DNA from: JAYEHL01 sp041653935
GTDB taxonomy: Bacteria; Chloroflexota; Dehalococcoidia; E44-bin15
Length of the DNA stretch: 64,000 nucleotides
Assembly (NCBI GenBank): GCA_041653935.1
Contig: JBAZEO010000001.1
Coordinates: forward strand, 992,001 to 1,056,000
Direction of reading: 5' to 3'
A model generated the notes under the pieces. That model worked only from the letters and a program-made list of their open reading frames with translations, did not search any database and was not told the DNA's origin. Below, one piece after another: positions 17,357 to 25,184 of the stretch (within the stretch, counting starts at the first letter, position 1; every line of letters begins with the position of its first letter). The position numbers and the translations under genes are program-made.

Positions 17357-19312
17357 ATGAGCCCGTTGAAGAAGCTGTTCAGCCCCATAAAGATCGGCAA
17401 GATGGAGGTCAGGAACCGCATCGCCATGGCCCCCATAACCCCAAACTGGTCGGCTGACGACGGCACCGTCCCGGATAAGCTGATCGATTATTTCGAGGCC
17501 CGCGCCGCAGGGGGCGTGGGAATGATAATAACGGAGACCTTCGTCGTCGATAAAAGCCAGCAGTACCTGCTGGCCAGCATGGGATTCTGGGACGACAGCG
17601 TTATACCAAACTTCAAGAAGCTTATAGACCGCGTACACGCCCACGGCGCCAAGCTGGTCCCGCAGCTGAGCCACCCCGGCGCCGACACCTTCAGCTGGAT
17701 GTTCGGCGGCCAGCCCGTAGCCCCCTCGGCGCACTATAGCAAGACTTGCATGCATATGGCCCGCGAGCTCACCATCGACGAGGTTAAAGAGATAATTCAG
17801 CAGTACGGCGACGCGGCGCGCCGGGCCCGGGAGGCCGGCTTCGACGCCATAGAGCTGCACGCGGCGCACGCCTACATGCTGGCCGGCTCTTTCCTCTCCC
17901 CGCTGCGCAACAAGCGCACCGATGAGTACGGCGGATCGAACGATGGCCGGCTCAGGTTTGTGCTTGAGGTTATGGAGGATATAAAGAAGAAGGCGGGGAA
18001 GGACTTTCCCGTCATCTTAAGAATTTCAGGCGACGAGCATACGCCCGGCGGCAGGGATATTTTGAACACGCAGTACATCGCGCCGCAGCTGGTCAAAGCC
18101 GGCGTGGACGCCTTCCACGTATCCGGCGGCATACAGCCGGAGCAGTTCTACCGCATCATACCGCCCACCGGCATGCCCTTCGGCCTGAATGTAGCCGCGG
18201 CCGCGGCGGTGAAGCAGGTGGTGAACGTACCGGTTCTGACGGTGGCCCGCATCAACGATCCCAAATTTGCCGACGATATTTTAACGAGGGGACTGGCCGA
18301 TATGGTGGTCATGGGCCGGGCGCTCCTCGCCGACCCCGATCTGCCCAATAAAGCGAAAGAGGGACGGTTCGAGGATATCGCCCCGTGCACCAGTTGCGCC
18401 ATCGGATGCGTGCAGCAGATCATGAAATTGCAGTACATGACCTGCGTCATCAACCCCACCGTGGGCCGGGAAGTGGAGATGGCTATCGTCCCCGCAGCCA
18501 AGGTTAAGAAAGTACTTGTAGCCGGCGGCGGGCCGGGCGGGCTGGAGGCCGCGCGCGTCGCCGCCCTGCGCGGTCACAAAGTAACGCTGTACGAGAAGCA
18601 GACGAAGCTGGGCGGACAGCTGAACATAGCCTGCGTGGCTCCGATGCGGCAGGAGCTGGCCATGTGGATATCATATCTCTCCACACAGGTGAAGAAACTA
18701 GGTGTGAAGATCGAGCTTAACAAGGAAGTTACACCCGAATTGATCGCCACAGAGAAGCCGGACGTCGTGGTTGTGGCCACGGGCGGAGAATGCGCCACCC
18801 CTCCCATCCCGGGTATAGATACCCCCAAGGTCATCTCCTCCCACGCCGTGCTGGCCGGCGCACCGCGCCCCAAGGGCAGGGTGCTCATCATCGGCGGCGG
18901 GCTGGTGGGATGCGAGGTAGCCGATCTGTTAGCTGACCCGGGGGACGGGGACGCGGGGTCCGCGACGGCCGTGACCATCATCGAGATGCTGCCTGATATC
19001 GCCATGGACGAGGTCGAGATGAGCCGGATGCTGCTGATACCGCGCCTCAGGGAAAAGAGCGTGAAGTGGCTAACATCGACAAAGGTTAAGCAAATCCTCG
19101 AAGATGGCGCCGTCATCACCCGCGATGGCAAAGAGGAAACGCTGAAAGGCATGGACCAGATCATCATCGCCTGCGGCACTAAATCGGTGGACACGCTGAG
19201 TAAGGTCATCGCGGGCAAGGTGCCCGAGGTTTACGTCATCGGCGATGCCAAGCAGCCGCGGCTGGCGCTGGAGGCCATCGCCGAAGGGGCGGAGGTCGGG
19301 CGAAAAATTTAG
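17357..19312 (+). CDS. OYE-type NADH:flavin oxidoreductase/2,4-dienoyl-CoA reductase family, three-domain
   Basis: This 651-residue enzyme has an N-terminal FMN TIM barrel of the Old Yellow Enzyme group (start LFSPIKIGKMEVRNRIAMAP, catalytic-region ELHAAHAYMLAGSFLSP), a 4Fe-4S cluster motif CTSCAIGC with a fourth Cys 11 residues on, and a C-terminal FAD/NAD(P) half with GGGPGGLEAARVAALRGHKV and a second dinucleotide site IIGGGLVGCEVADLL. Family members reduce enoyl-CoA or related conjugated double bonds with NAD(P)H (FadH, BaiCD and BaiH, enoate reductase). GAGGAGGAG lies just upstream of ATG 17357. It has its own promoter. The substrate is not determinable. Confidence 0.9.
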   Translation: MSPLKKLFSPIKIGKMEVRNRIAMAPITPNWSADDGTVPDKLIDYFEARAAGGVGMIITETFVVDKSQQYLLASMGFWDDSVIPNFKKLIDRVHAHGAKLVPQLSHPGADTFSWMFGGQPVAPSAHYSKTCMHMARELTIDEVKEIIQQYGDAARRAREAGFDAIELHAAHAYMLAGSFLSPLRNKRTDEYGGSNDGRLRFVLEVMEDIKKKAGKDFPVILRISGDEHTPGGRDILNTQYIAPQLVKAGVDAFHVSGGIQPEQFYRIIPPTGMPFGLNVAAAAAVKQVVNVPVLTVARINDPKFADDILTRGLADMVVMGRALLADPDLPNKAKEGRFEDIAPCTSCAIGCVQQIMKLQYMTCVINPTVGREVEMAIVPAAKVKKVLVAGGGPGGLEAARVAALRGHKVTLYEKQTKLGGQLNIACVAPMRQELAMWISYLSTQVKKLGVKIELNKEVTPELIATEKPDVVVVATGGECATPPIPGIDTPKVISSHAVLAGAPRPKGRVLIIGGGLVGCEVADLLADPGDGDAGSATAVTIIEMLPDIAMDEVEMSRMLLIPRLREKSVKWLTSTKVKQILEDGAVITRDGKEETLKGMDQIIIACGTKSVDTLSKVIAGKVPEVYVIGDAKQPRLALEAIAEGAEVGRKI

Positions 19313-19344
19313 GAGACTATCGATCCGTATACAAGGATTAACAT

Positions 19345-20091
19345 ATGGCTAAGAAAAAGAACTTCAGTGGATATACCCGAGTCAGGGTTAAAACTACCGT
19401 CGATGTAGAAATAACCGGCTCGGATTCATTCAACATAGATGTTGAAACGGGACCTCTATCCCCGATAAAAATGCGTCAAAAAGGAGATACCCTTACCATT
19501 AGCCGCCCATGGTGCTGGTTCGTCTTCGGTTTCTTTTTCCGGCTGAGCCGGGCTCATGTCAGGATCGGCATTCCGCAGCTTCTAGAACTAGAGGTTTCCG
19601 ATAACAGCAGTGCCGGCGTTGCCGGCTTTAGCTCATCCGACGAGTTCAAGCTCACGCTTTCAGGGACAAGCAGCTTCGGCGGCGATTTAAAGACAGGGGA
19701 TGCCCGGCTGGACATATCCGGGAGCAGTCAGGCCGAATTTACCGGCTCGAGCAGCAACCTTTTTCTCAAAGTAAAAGACTCCAGTAGTTTTGCTGCCAAT
19801 ATTAACGTCGCTGGCAACGCCGAGATAGAAGTGTCCGCCAACAGCGCTATTGCGCTCGCCGGTTCGGCCGGCAGCATCCTGGCAGATATCAGCAACGTCA
19901 GCAATGCCGACATGAGCGGTTTTTCGGCACGCGATATCAACATCAAACTGAACAGATTAAGCAACGTCACGATTAAACTGGATGGCAAACTGGACGCCGA
20001 TGTTACCGGTGCCTCCGAGCTGAGATGGTCCGGGAATCCTGTTATGGGCACCATCAAGGTTACCACCGGCTCAGTCTTCCAGCAGGAATAA
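19345..20091 (+). CDS. GIN/DUF2807-type beta-helical protein
   Basis: This 248-residue protein consists of repeated short strands rich in Ser, Gly, Asn and Asp (for example ARLDISGSSQAEFTGSSSN), the pattern of DUF2807 head-GIN domains that form a right-handed beta-helix. No signal peptide is visible; a hydrophobic patch WCWFVFGFFFRLSR lies at about residues 53-66, so it might be membrane attached or the real start may be elsewhere. Function in this family is largely unknown, thought to involve adhesion or scaffolding. It follows the OYE gene after 32 bases and may share its transcript. Confidence 0.7.
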   Translation: MAKKKNFSGYTRVRVKTTVDVEITGSDSFNIDVETGPLSPIKMRQKGDTLTISRPWCWFVFGFFFRLSRAHVRIGIPQLLELEVSDNSSAGVAGFSSSDEFKLTLSGTSSFGGDLKTGDARLDISGSSQAEFTGSSSNLFLKVKDSSSFAANINVAGNAEIEVSANSAIALAGSAGSILADISNVSNADMSGFSARDINIKLNRLSNVTIKLDGKLDADVTGASELRWSGNPVMGTIKVTTGSVFQQE

Positions 20092-20115
20092 GCCCTCTCG
20101 ACTCGCACCCCGCAA

Positions 20116-20139
20116 ATCTTATCTCGAATAAGATATAAT
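20116..20139 (+). promoter_or_regulatory. Inverted repeat touching the -10 of mntP
   Basis: ATCTTAT (20116-20122) and ATAAGAT (20128-20134) form a 7-bp inverted repeat with a 5-bp spacer. It runs straight into a perfect TATAAT (20134-20139). Its position suggests a repressor site, possibly for a metal sensor. No yybP-like riboswitch is visible. Confidence 0.45.
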
Positions 20140-20174
20140 AAACCACGACGCGCCGAGCACAGCCGTCGACAGTT

Positions 20175-20732
20175 ATGAGCTTCATATCCATATTCTTAAT
20201 AGCCCTGGCCCTGAGCATGGACGCCTTCTCGGTGGCCATAGCCCTCGGCGCCGCCGGTAGGGGACACGCTTCCGGTGCGGTGGTTCGACTTGCTACAGCC
20301 TTTGGCATATTCCAGTTCGTGATGCCAATACTTGGCTGGCTGCTGGGAAAAACAGTAGTATCGTATATCTCAGACTACGACCACTGGATCGCCTTCGCCC
20401 TACTCCTCATCGTAGGCCTGCGCATGATCAAAGAATACTTCGACAAGGATGAGAAGGAGCGCACCAAGGACCCGACAAAGGGCTGGTCGCTTTTGCTGCT
20501 GTCCATAGCCACCAGCATAGACGCTCTGGCCGTAGGCGTCAGCTTTGCATTCTTCGATGTTAATATTTACTACGCCAGCGCCGTCATCGGCATCGTGTGC
20601 TTTATCATAACGGCACTGGGAATGATCTTCGGCAAGGCGCTGAGCAGGATATTCGGCAAGAAAGCGGTGCTCTTGGGGGGCATCGTCCTCATCGCCATCG
20701 GCATCAAGATAGTGGTCGAGCACATGACGTAG
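20175..20732 (+). CDS. mntP: Manganese efflux pump, MntP family
   Basis: This 185-residue integral membrane protein has six hydrophobic segments in two related halves. The hallmark acidic motifs are ALSMDAFSVAIALGA near residue 15 and ATSIDALAVGVSFAF near residue 115. MntP exports Mn2+ and protects against manganese excess. A small inverted repeat sits on its promoter, which fits metal-dependent control. Its stop is 20 bases before the gamma-carbonic-anhydrase-like gene. Confidence 0.9.
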   Translation: MSFISIFLIALALSMDAFSVAIALGAAGRGHASGAVVRLATAFGIFQFVMPILGWLLGKTVVSYISDYDHWIAFALLLIVGLRMIKEYFDKDEKERTKDPTKGWSLLLLSIATSIDALAVGVSFAFFDVNIYYASAVIGIVCFIITALGMIFGKALSRIFGKKAVLLGGIVLIAIGIKIVVEHMT

Positions 20733-20752
20733 AGATGCGGGAAAGGACGCTA

Positions 20753-21259
20753 ATGATAAAATCCTTCAGAGGCATTACACCCAGAATTCATCCCACCGCC
20801 TATATCGCCGAAACGGCAGAGATCATCGGCGATGTGGAGATAGGCGAGAGAGCGGGGATATGGCCCGGGACAATTGTAAGGGCCGACCACGCCAGTATTA
20901 CCATAGGGAAGTTCACGCAGATAGAGGATAATTGCACCGTTCATGGCGATGTACCCATGACTATCGGAGAGAAAGTGCTCATCGGGCACAACGTCGTTGT
21001 CCACTGCGCCAGGATCGGCGATAACGTGCTGGTCGGCAATCACGCCACGCTGCTGGACTATTCCGAGATCGGCGAGGGCAGCGTGATCGGCGCCAACGCC
21101 ATGGTTAATATGGGGATGAAGGTGCCCGGCCATTCATTCGCCTACGGCGTGCCGGTAAAGATAACGGGGAAAGTTCCTCCGGAACGAGACGAGATAATCC
21201 GCCTGGCGCTTCTCAAGAACATAGTATTGGCCAAGGAATTCAAGGAGGAGGGGATTTAA
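20753..21259 (+). CDS. Gamma-carbonic-anhydrase-like hexapeptide protein (copy 1)
   Basis: A 168-residue left-handed beta-helix of hexapeptide repeats (for example IGDVEIGERAGIWPG). The conserved start is MIKSFRGITPRIHPTAYIAE; ATG 20753 has AAAGGA upstream. Candidate metal-binding histidines appear as NCTVHGD and IGHNVVVHCA. Family members (YrdA, PaaY, CaiE, Cam) bind Zn or Fe; some are carbonic anhydrases, PaaY is a thioesterase. It is adjacent to mntP rather than to the CoA-transferases. The closest relative in the window is the copy at 22437. Confidence 0.85.
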   Translation: MIKSFRGITPRIHPTAYIAETAEIIGDVEIGERAGIWPGTIVRADHASITIGKFTQIEDNCTVHGDVPMTIGEKVLIGHNVVVHCARIGDNVLVGNHATLLDYSEIGEGSVIGANAMVNMGMKVPGHSFAYGVPVKITGKVPPERDEIIRLALLKNIVLAKEFKEEGI

Positions 21260-21278
21260 CCGAGAGGTATCCCTGCTT

Positions 21279-22034
21279 TTACCTGCGCAATTTCAAAATA
21301 TGCCGGGCCACCCGGGCAAAGCCCGCGCCAAATTCAAGTCTGCTCATATACTCAGCGGCATCCTCCATCTCCGCCCTATCCACAGCTGACAAGCGGGGAT
21401 TGCGTATGAATACGCTGTGCGGGAAAGTACGAAAAAGGGATATATCGGTTAGTGAATCACCGAAGACCATGACCTGCTCGGGCGACAGGCCGCCATCACC
21501 GATTCGAGGCAGAATCCTCTTCAGTGTACCGCCTTTGCTGATGCCCTTCTGCAACAGGTGCAGCATATAGCCCGAATCGAGCAGTTCCGACTCCTTGAGA
21601 TGTTTTTTTAACTCGGCGGCATCGACGCCCTGCACCTTGAAACCGACATCCACTTTGCGATCCGCGTCATCCTCGGTCGGCGTGACAGCATTGGGGAACT
21701 GCTTCTTGAGCCGTTCCAGATCCTTCAGCGCAGGCTCACGGGAATATCCCAAATCGAGAAGTCTGCTCATCGGTTTTAATTTGACGATGCCGCCGTTCTC
21801 CCCGATTATTGGCCCGTTGATGCCGATATCGAGGGCGATAGGGTCCAGTCTGGGCAATGTGCGCCCCGAGACGAAACCGACCATTATGCCATCATCGATA
21901 AGAGCACGTAACGCCGACTGCGCTATCGTTTCCACATACCCCAGAATGTCCGTAATCGTGCCGTCGACATCGGTCATTATCAGGCGAATATCGTTAGCCA
22001 GTTTTGAGTCTATTTGAAGATAGGAGTGTGACAT
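21279..22034 (-). CDS. HAD-superfamily sugar-phosphatase-like hydrolase (Cof/phosphoglycolate phosphatase type)
   Basis: A 251-residue phosphatase of the IIB HAD group. Motif I is MTDVDGTI with nucleophile and acid aspartates, motif II VGFVSGR, and motifs III/IV ISKGGTLK and VMVFGDSLTDISLF. Members dephosphorylate sugar phosphates or phosphoglycolate. Divergent from a putative small membrane-protein gene on the same strand upstream, but the two do not touch. Substrate unknown. Confidence 0.85.
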   Translation of the reverse strand: MSHSYLQIDSKLANDIRLIMTDVDGTITDILGYVETIAQSALRALIDDGIMVGFVSGRTLPRLDPIALDIGINGPIIGENGGIVKLKPMSRLLDLGYSREPALKDLERLKKQFPNAVTPTEDDADRKVDVGFKVQGVDAAELKKHLKESELLDSGYMLHLLQKGISKGGTLKRILPRIGDGGLSPEQVMVFGDSLTDISLFRTFPHSVFIRNPRLSAVDRAEMEDAAEYMSRLEFGAGFARVARHILKLRR

Positions 22035-22172
22035 GGCATTACACAGATTAAACCACTTGGTACCAATCGGTCAATTAACACGCAACTGTAAAAGGCGGGG
22101 AATAAAGAAAGAAGAGATCTTCAATCCACTGATGTAAATGAATTGTCTGAACTGGCACAACGCACTCGATGC

Positions 22173-22259
22173 TCAGGCGTTCATGATTATCAGTATAACC
22201 ATAGCCGCTACCCATAAGAGGGCTATCATAAATATCAGTATAACCCAAGGATTCTTCAT
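22173..22259 (-). CDS. 28-aa single-pass membrane miniprotein
   Basis: On the minus strand, ATG at 22259 follows GGAGG with a spacing of 7 bases (GGAGGCGCTTTTATG). The frame runs 28 codons to TGA. The peptide starts MKNPWVIL and is almost wholly hydrophobic (Ile, Leu, Met, Val, Ala), with one Lys at the N-terminus and NA at the end: a single helix long enough to span the membrane. A TTGACA promoter lies upstream on the same strand. It resembles other bacterial miniproteins that bind membrane complexes. No known family matches. It fills most of an otherwise empty 400-base spacer. Confidence 0.6.
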   Translation of the reverse strand: MKNPWVILIFMIALLWVAAMVILIIMNA

Positions 22260-22321
22260 AAAAGCGCCTCCATTCAGAATCAATACCGGAGTCGGTACAG
22301 CCTCATGCGGCAGGAGTTCAA

Positions 22322-22350
22322 AAATAACATACCACAATGATCTCTGTCAA
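22322..22350 (-). promoter_or_regulatory. Promoter of the 28-aa membrane peptide
   Basis: Minus strand: perfect TTGACA (22350-22345), 17-bp spacer, then a weak TTATTT (22327-22322). Confidence 0.45.
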
Positions 22351-22386
22351 GTAAAGTAGCGTCTGGTTTGGAGAATTAAACCCGAC

Positions 22387-22415
22387 TTGAATATATCCAT
22401 TCATTACGATATTCT
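22387..22415 (+). promoter_or_regulatory. Promoter of the second gamma-CA-like gene
   Basis: TTGAAT (22387-22392), 17-bp spacer, TATTCT (22410-22415). Confidence 0.4.
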
Positions 22416-22436
22416 ATATTTCGGTTAAGAGGATTG

Positions 22437-22943
22437 ATGATAAAACCATTTAACGGCAAAACCCCAAAGATCGCCAGCTCTGCCTTTATCAGCGAACAAG
22501 CTTATATCGTAGGCGACGTTGAGATCGGGGAGAACTCCAGCGTCTGGCCCGGCACCGTCATACGCGGCGACCACGCCAGAATAACCATCGGAGAGAACAC
22601 CCAGATCGAGGACAACTGCACGGTGCATACCGGATTCCCCATGACGATAGGCGACAACGTCCACATAGGACACAACGTCGTTGTCCACTGCAGCTGCATA
22701 GGACATACGACGCTTATCGGCAACCACGCCACGCTCTCGGAATACGCCGAAATTGGCAAAGAGTGCGTCGTGGGCGCCCATGCGCTAGTGCCCCCCAGCA
22801 TGAAGATCCCCGACCGCACCTTCGTCGTAGGCGTGCCGGCCAAGGTAAAAGGCGAGGTCTCAGACGAACGGATAGCTATCACCAAGCAGAGCGTTGATAT
22901 TTATGTAAAGATGTCCAAAGAATACAAGGAACAGGGATTATAA
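22437..22943 (+). CDS. Gamma-carbonic-anhydrase-like hexapeptide protein (copy 2, CaiE/PaaY-like context)
   Basis: This 168-residue hexapeptide-repeat protein is a close paralogue of the copy at 20753 (same length; MIKPFNGKTPKIASSAFISE start; IEDNCTVHTGFPMTIGD; IGHNVVVHCSCIGH). ATG 22437 aligns with the paralogue's start; a TTG three bases earlier is not needed. It is followed after 18 bases by an SDR gene and then the CoA-transferase operon. CaiE lies with the CoA-transferase CaiB in carnitine operons, and PaaY (a thioesterase) in phenylacetate operons, so this copy may act on CoA esters. This is inference from context. Confidence 0.85.
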   Translation: MIKPFNGKTPKIASSAFISEQAYIVGDVEIGENSSVWPGTVIRGDHARITIGENTQIEDNCTVHTGFPMTIGDNVHIGHNVVVHCSCIGHTTLIGNHATLSEYAEIGKECVVGAHALVPPSMKIPDRTFVVGVPAKVKGEVSDERIAITKQSVDIYVKMSKEYKEQGL

Positions 22944-22961
22944 CCGCAGGAGGCTATTTCA

Positions 22962-23765
22962 ATGTGCAAGGAAAGCAAGATACAGGAGCTTTTTGACCTC
23001 ACCGGCAAGGTGGCCATAGTCACGGGAGGCGGCAAGGGCGTAGGAGTGGGGATCGCCACCTGGCTCGCGGACGCAGGGGCCGACGTGGTTGTCATGAGCC
23101 GCACGCTTTCCGACCTGGAAAAGGTGGTCAAGGAGATCGAAGCGATAGGACAACAGGGACTGGCCGTGGTTGGAGACGTCAGCAAATCAGCCGATGTAAA
23201 CAGGATGGTAGAGAGCGCCGTAAAGAAATTCGGCAAGATCGATATACTGGTGAACAACGCCGCTATATTCCCCTCTTATAACTTCTTGGATTGTACCGAG
23301 GAGCAGTGGGACCAGGTGCAGAACATCAATATCAAAGGGATGTTCCTTTGCAGCCAGGCCGTGGCCAGACAGATGGTCAAGCAGGGCAACGGAGGGAAGA
23401 TCGTCAACATCGCCTCCATCGAGGGCGAGTTCCCCCTCACCGCCGGGCGCGTGCATTACCACGCCTCCAAGGGCGCCGTGATCAATTTCAATCGCGGGTT
23501 GGCCAAAGAGCTGGCCCAGTACAAGATCAACGTCAACGCCATCGCCCCGGGCATGACCGATACGCCGGGTCTCTCGGCAGCCATGGGCGGATGGAAACCG
23601 GATGCAATTACAGGCCGCATACCCCTGGGACGGCTGGGCACACCGGACGATGTCGCCAAGGCCGTGCTTTTCATGGCCTCGGATGCCGCCGAGTACGTCA
23701 CGGGCGCCCTCCTCTTTGTCGACGGCGGGCTGCTGCTCGGGCGCGGGTGGAAGAGGATCGGCTAG
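22962..23765 (+). CDS. Short-chain dehydrogenase/reductase (SDR 1)
   Basis: A classical SDR of 267 residues using NAD(P)H to interconvert a hydroxyl and a ketone. The cofactor motif is TGGGKGVG, the strand motif LVNNAA, the catalytic Ser in NIASIEG and the Tyr/Lys in YHASK. The ending LLGRGWKRIG is shared with the SDR at 33815 (LLGKAWKIK), so these two are paralogues. It is the last gene before the regulated CoA-transferase promoter. Confidence 0.92.
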   Translation: MCKESKIQELFDLTGKVAIVTGGGKGVGVGIATWLADAGADVVVMSRTLSDLEKVVKEIEAIGQQGLAVVGDVSKSADVNRMVESAVKKFGKIDILVNNAAIFPSYNFLDCTEEQWDQVQNINIKGMFLCSQAVARQMVKQGNGGKIVNIASIEGEFPLTAGRVHYHASKGAVINFNRGLAKELAQYKINVNAIAPGMTDTPGLSAAMGGWKPDAITGRIPLGRLGTPDDVAKAVLFMASDAAEYVTGALLFVDGGLLLGRGWKRIG

Positions 23766-23829
23766 CACTTAAAACCATCGACAAGTTCAAGAAGAAACGG
23801 CCTCCTCACGAAACTATTGCTTAAAATAC

Positions 23830-23857
23830 TTGACAAATTTCTATTTTTGTATATAAT
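23830..23857 (+). promoter_or_regulatory. Near-consensus promoter of the CoA-transferase operon
   Basis: Perfect TTGACA (23830-23835) and perfect TATAAT (23852-23857), spacer 16 bp. The strength and the adjacent palindrome point to a promoter that must be repressed. Confidence 0.85.
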
Positions 23858-23859
23858 AA

Positions 23860-23877
23860 ACTTACCGAACGGTAAGT
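23860..23877. promoter_or_regulatory. 18-bp palindromic operator, probable TetR site
   Basis: ACTTACCGAACGGTAAGT (23860-23877) has 8-bp perfect inverted halves around AA. It begins two bases after the -10 box and covers the expected transcription start. Its size and position are typical for TetR-type repressors, and a TetR gene lies 2.7 kb downstream in the same gene cluster. Confidence 0.7.
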
Positions 23878-23960
23878 AAGTTACATGCAATTTAAACCAC
23901 AATAACATCAAATATGTCCGGATCGCGGGCGGCACAGTGAAAACGCTATCGGAGGCCAAT

Positions 23961-25163
23961 ATGATGGAGCAGGTACTTTCCGATGTTAAAGTCCTCGACT
24001 TCACGCAGGACCTGGCAGGCCCTTTCTGCACCAAGATGCTGGCGGATTACGGAGCCGAGGTGATCAAGATCGAGAGGCCGGGCACCGGCGACCGCACGCG
24101 AAGGTACGGCCCCTTCCCCAACGACGATCCCGACCCCGAGAAGAGCGGGCTCTTCCTATTTCTTAACACAAATAAAAAGAGCGTAACGCTGGACTTGAAG
24201 ACGGACATCGGCAGGAGGATCGCAAAAGACCTGGTCAGAGATGCGCAGATTGTAGTTGAGAGCTTCAGGCCCGGGACGATGGAACGATTTGGTTTGGGCT
24301 ATAAGGAGCTTGAGAAGATCAACCCCAACCTGGTCATGACCTCTATATCGACCTTCGGTCAGACCGGGCCCTACCGTGACTTCAAAGCTACAGACATCGT
24401 GCTTTTCGCCCTCGGCGGCCCGATGTACGTCGCCGGAGAACCTGAAGGCGGGCCGGTGAAGTACGCTTTCGGCGTCATCCCGATACACCTGGGGTACGTA
24501 GCAGCAGGAGCTACGCTGGCGGGATTGTGGACCGCCGAGGTACAGGGCATCGGCCAGCAGATAGACTTATCCATGATGGAGGTTCTGCAATCCAATGCCA
24601 ACTTCCAGCTTGCACACCATCTCATCTATCAATATGTTCACGAGATACCTCCACGGGAGATCACAGCTTTCGGTATGATCCCCTTCGGCAATTACCCGTG
24701 CAAGGACGGCTGGATATTCGCGCTCATACTCCAGGCCGACTTCCCGGTGCTGTGCAACAAACTGATGAAGATGCCGGCGCTGCTGGAACAGTTCCCCAAC
24801 GTTTATGACTCATCGAGAAAGGATGAGTTCGACAGCATCTTTATAAACTGGCTGATGGACTACACGAAAGAAGAACTGCTGCAGAAAGCAGGTCCCCTGG
24901 GCCTTAATATCGCCCCGCTGAATACCATGGAGGACGTTTACAACGACAAGCATTTCAATGCGAGAGGGGTTTTCACCGATATCGACAGCCCGCTGGCGGG
25001 AAAATTCAAATACCCGGGCCGGCCTTTCCTCAACGAGGATATGCCATGGGCTATCAAAAGCCCTGCGCCGCGACTCGGCGAGCACAATGTGGAGATACTC
25101 TGCGACAGGCTGGGGTACAGCAAGCAGGAGCTGGTGCGTCTGAGGCAGATGGGAGTCGTCTGA
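23961..25163 (+). CDS. Class III (CaiB/BaiF) CoA-transferase, catalytic Asp missing
   Basis: A 400-residue class III CoA-transferase starts at ATG 23961, 5 bases after GGAGG; the upstream GTG at 23937 is less likely. Family features: VKVLDFTQDLAGPFCTKMLADYGAEVIKIE at the start, the NTNKKSVTLDL strand, ATLAGL and LGEHNVEIL at the end. In this family an Asp near residue 170 forms the acyl-enzyme anhydride; here the aligned position in FGVIPIHLGY is Pro174 by eye. It may therefore be a partner subunit for the next gene, which keeps the Asp. The long 5' leader (about 100 bases) contains the operator. Confidence 0.85.
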   Translation: MMEQVLSDVKVLDFTQDLAGPFCTKMLADYGAEVIKIERPGTGDRTRRYGPFPNDDPDPEKSGLFLFLNTNKKSVTLDLKTDIGRRIAKDLVRDAQIVVESFRPGTMERFGLGYKELEKINPNLVMTSISTFGQTGPYRDFKATDIVLFALGGPMYVAGEPEGGPVKYAFGVIPIHLGYVAAGATLAGLWTAEVQGIGQQIDLSMMEVLQSNANFQLAHHLIYQYVHEIPPREITAFGMIPFGNYPCKDGWIFALILQADFPVLCNKLMKMPALLEQFPNVYDSSRKDEFDSIFINWLMDYTKEELLQKAGPLGLNIAPLNTMEDVYNDKHFNARGVFTDIDSPLAGKFKYPGRPFLNEDMPWAIKSPAPRLGEHNVEILCDRLGYSKQELVRLRQMGVV

Positions 25164-25184
25164 TCTACAGGAGGAGGTATGACT

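Noticed and set aside
22138..22359. 73-codon plus-strand frame in the spacer before the second gamma-CA gene
   Set aside because: No ribosome binding site, and it overlaps the better supported 28-codon minus-strand miniprotein and its promoter.
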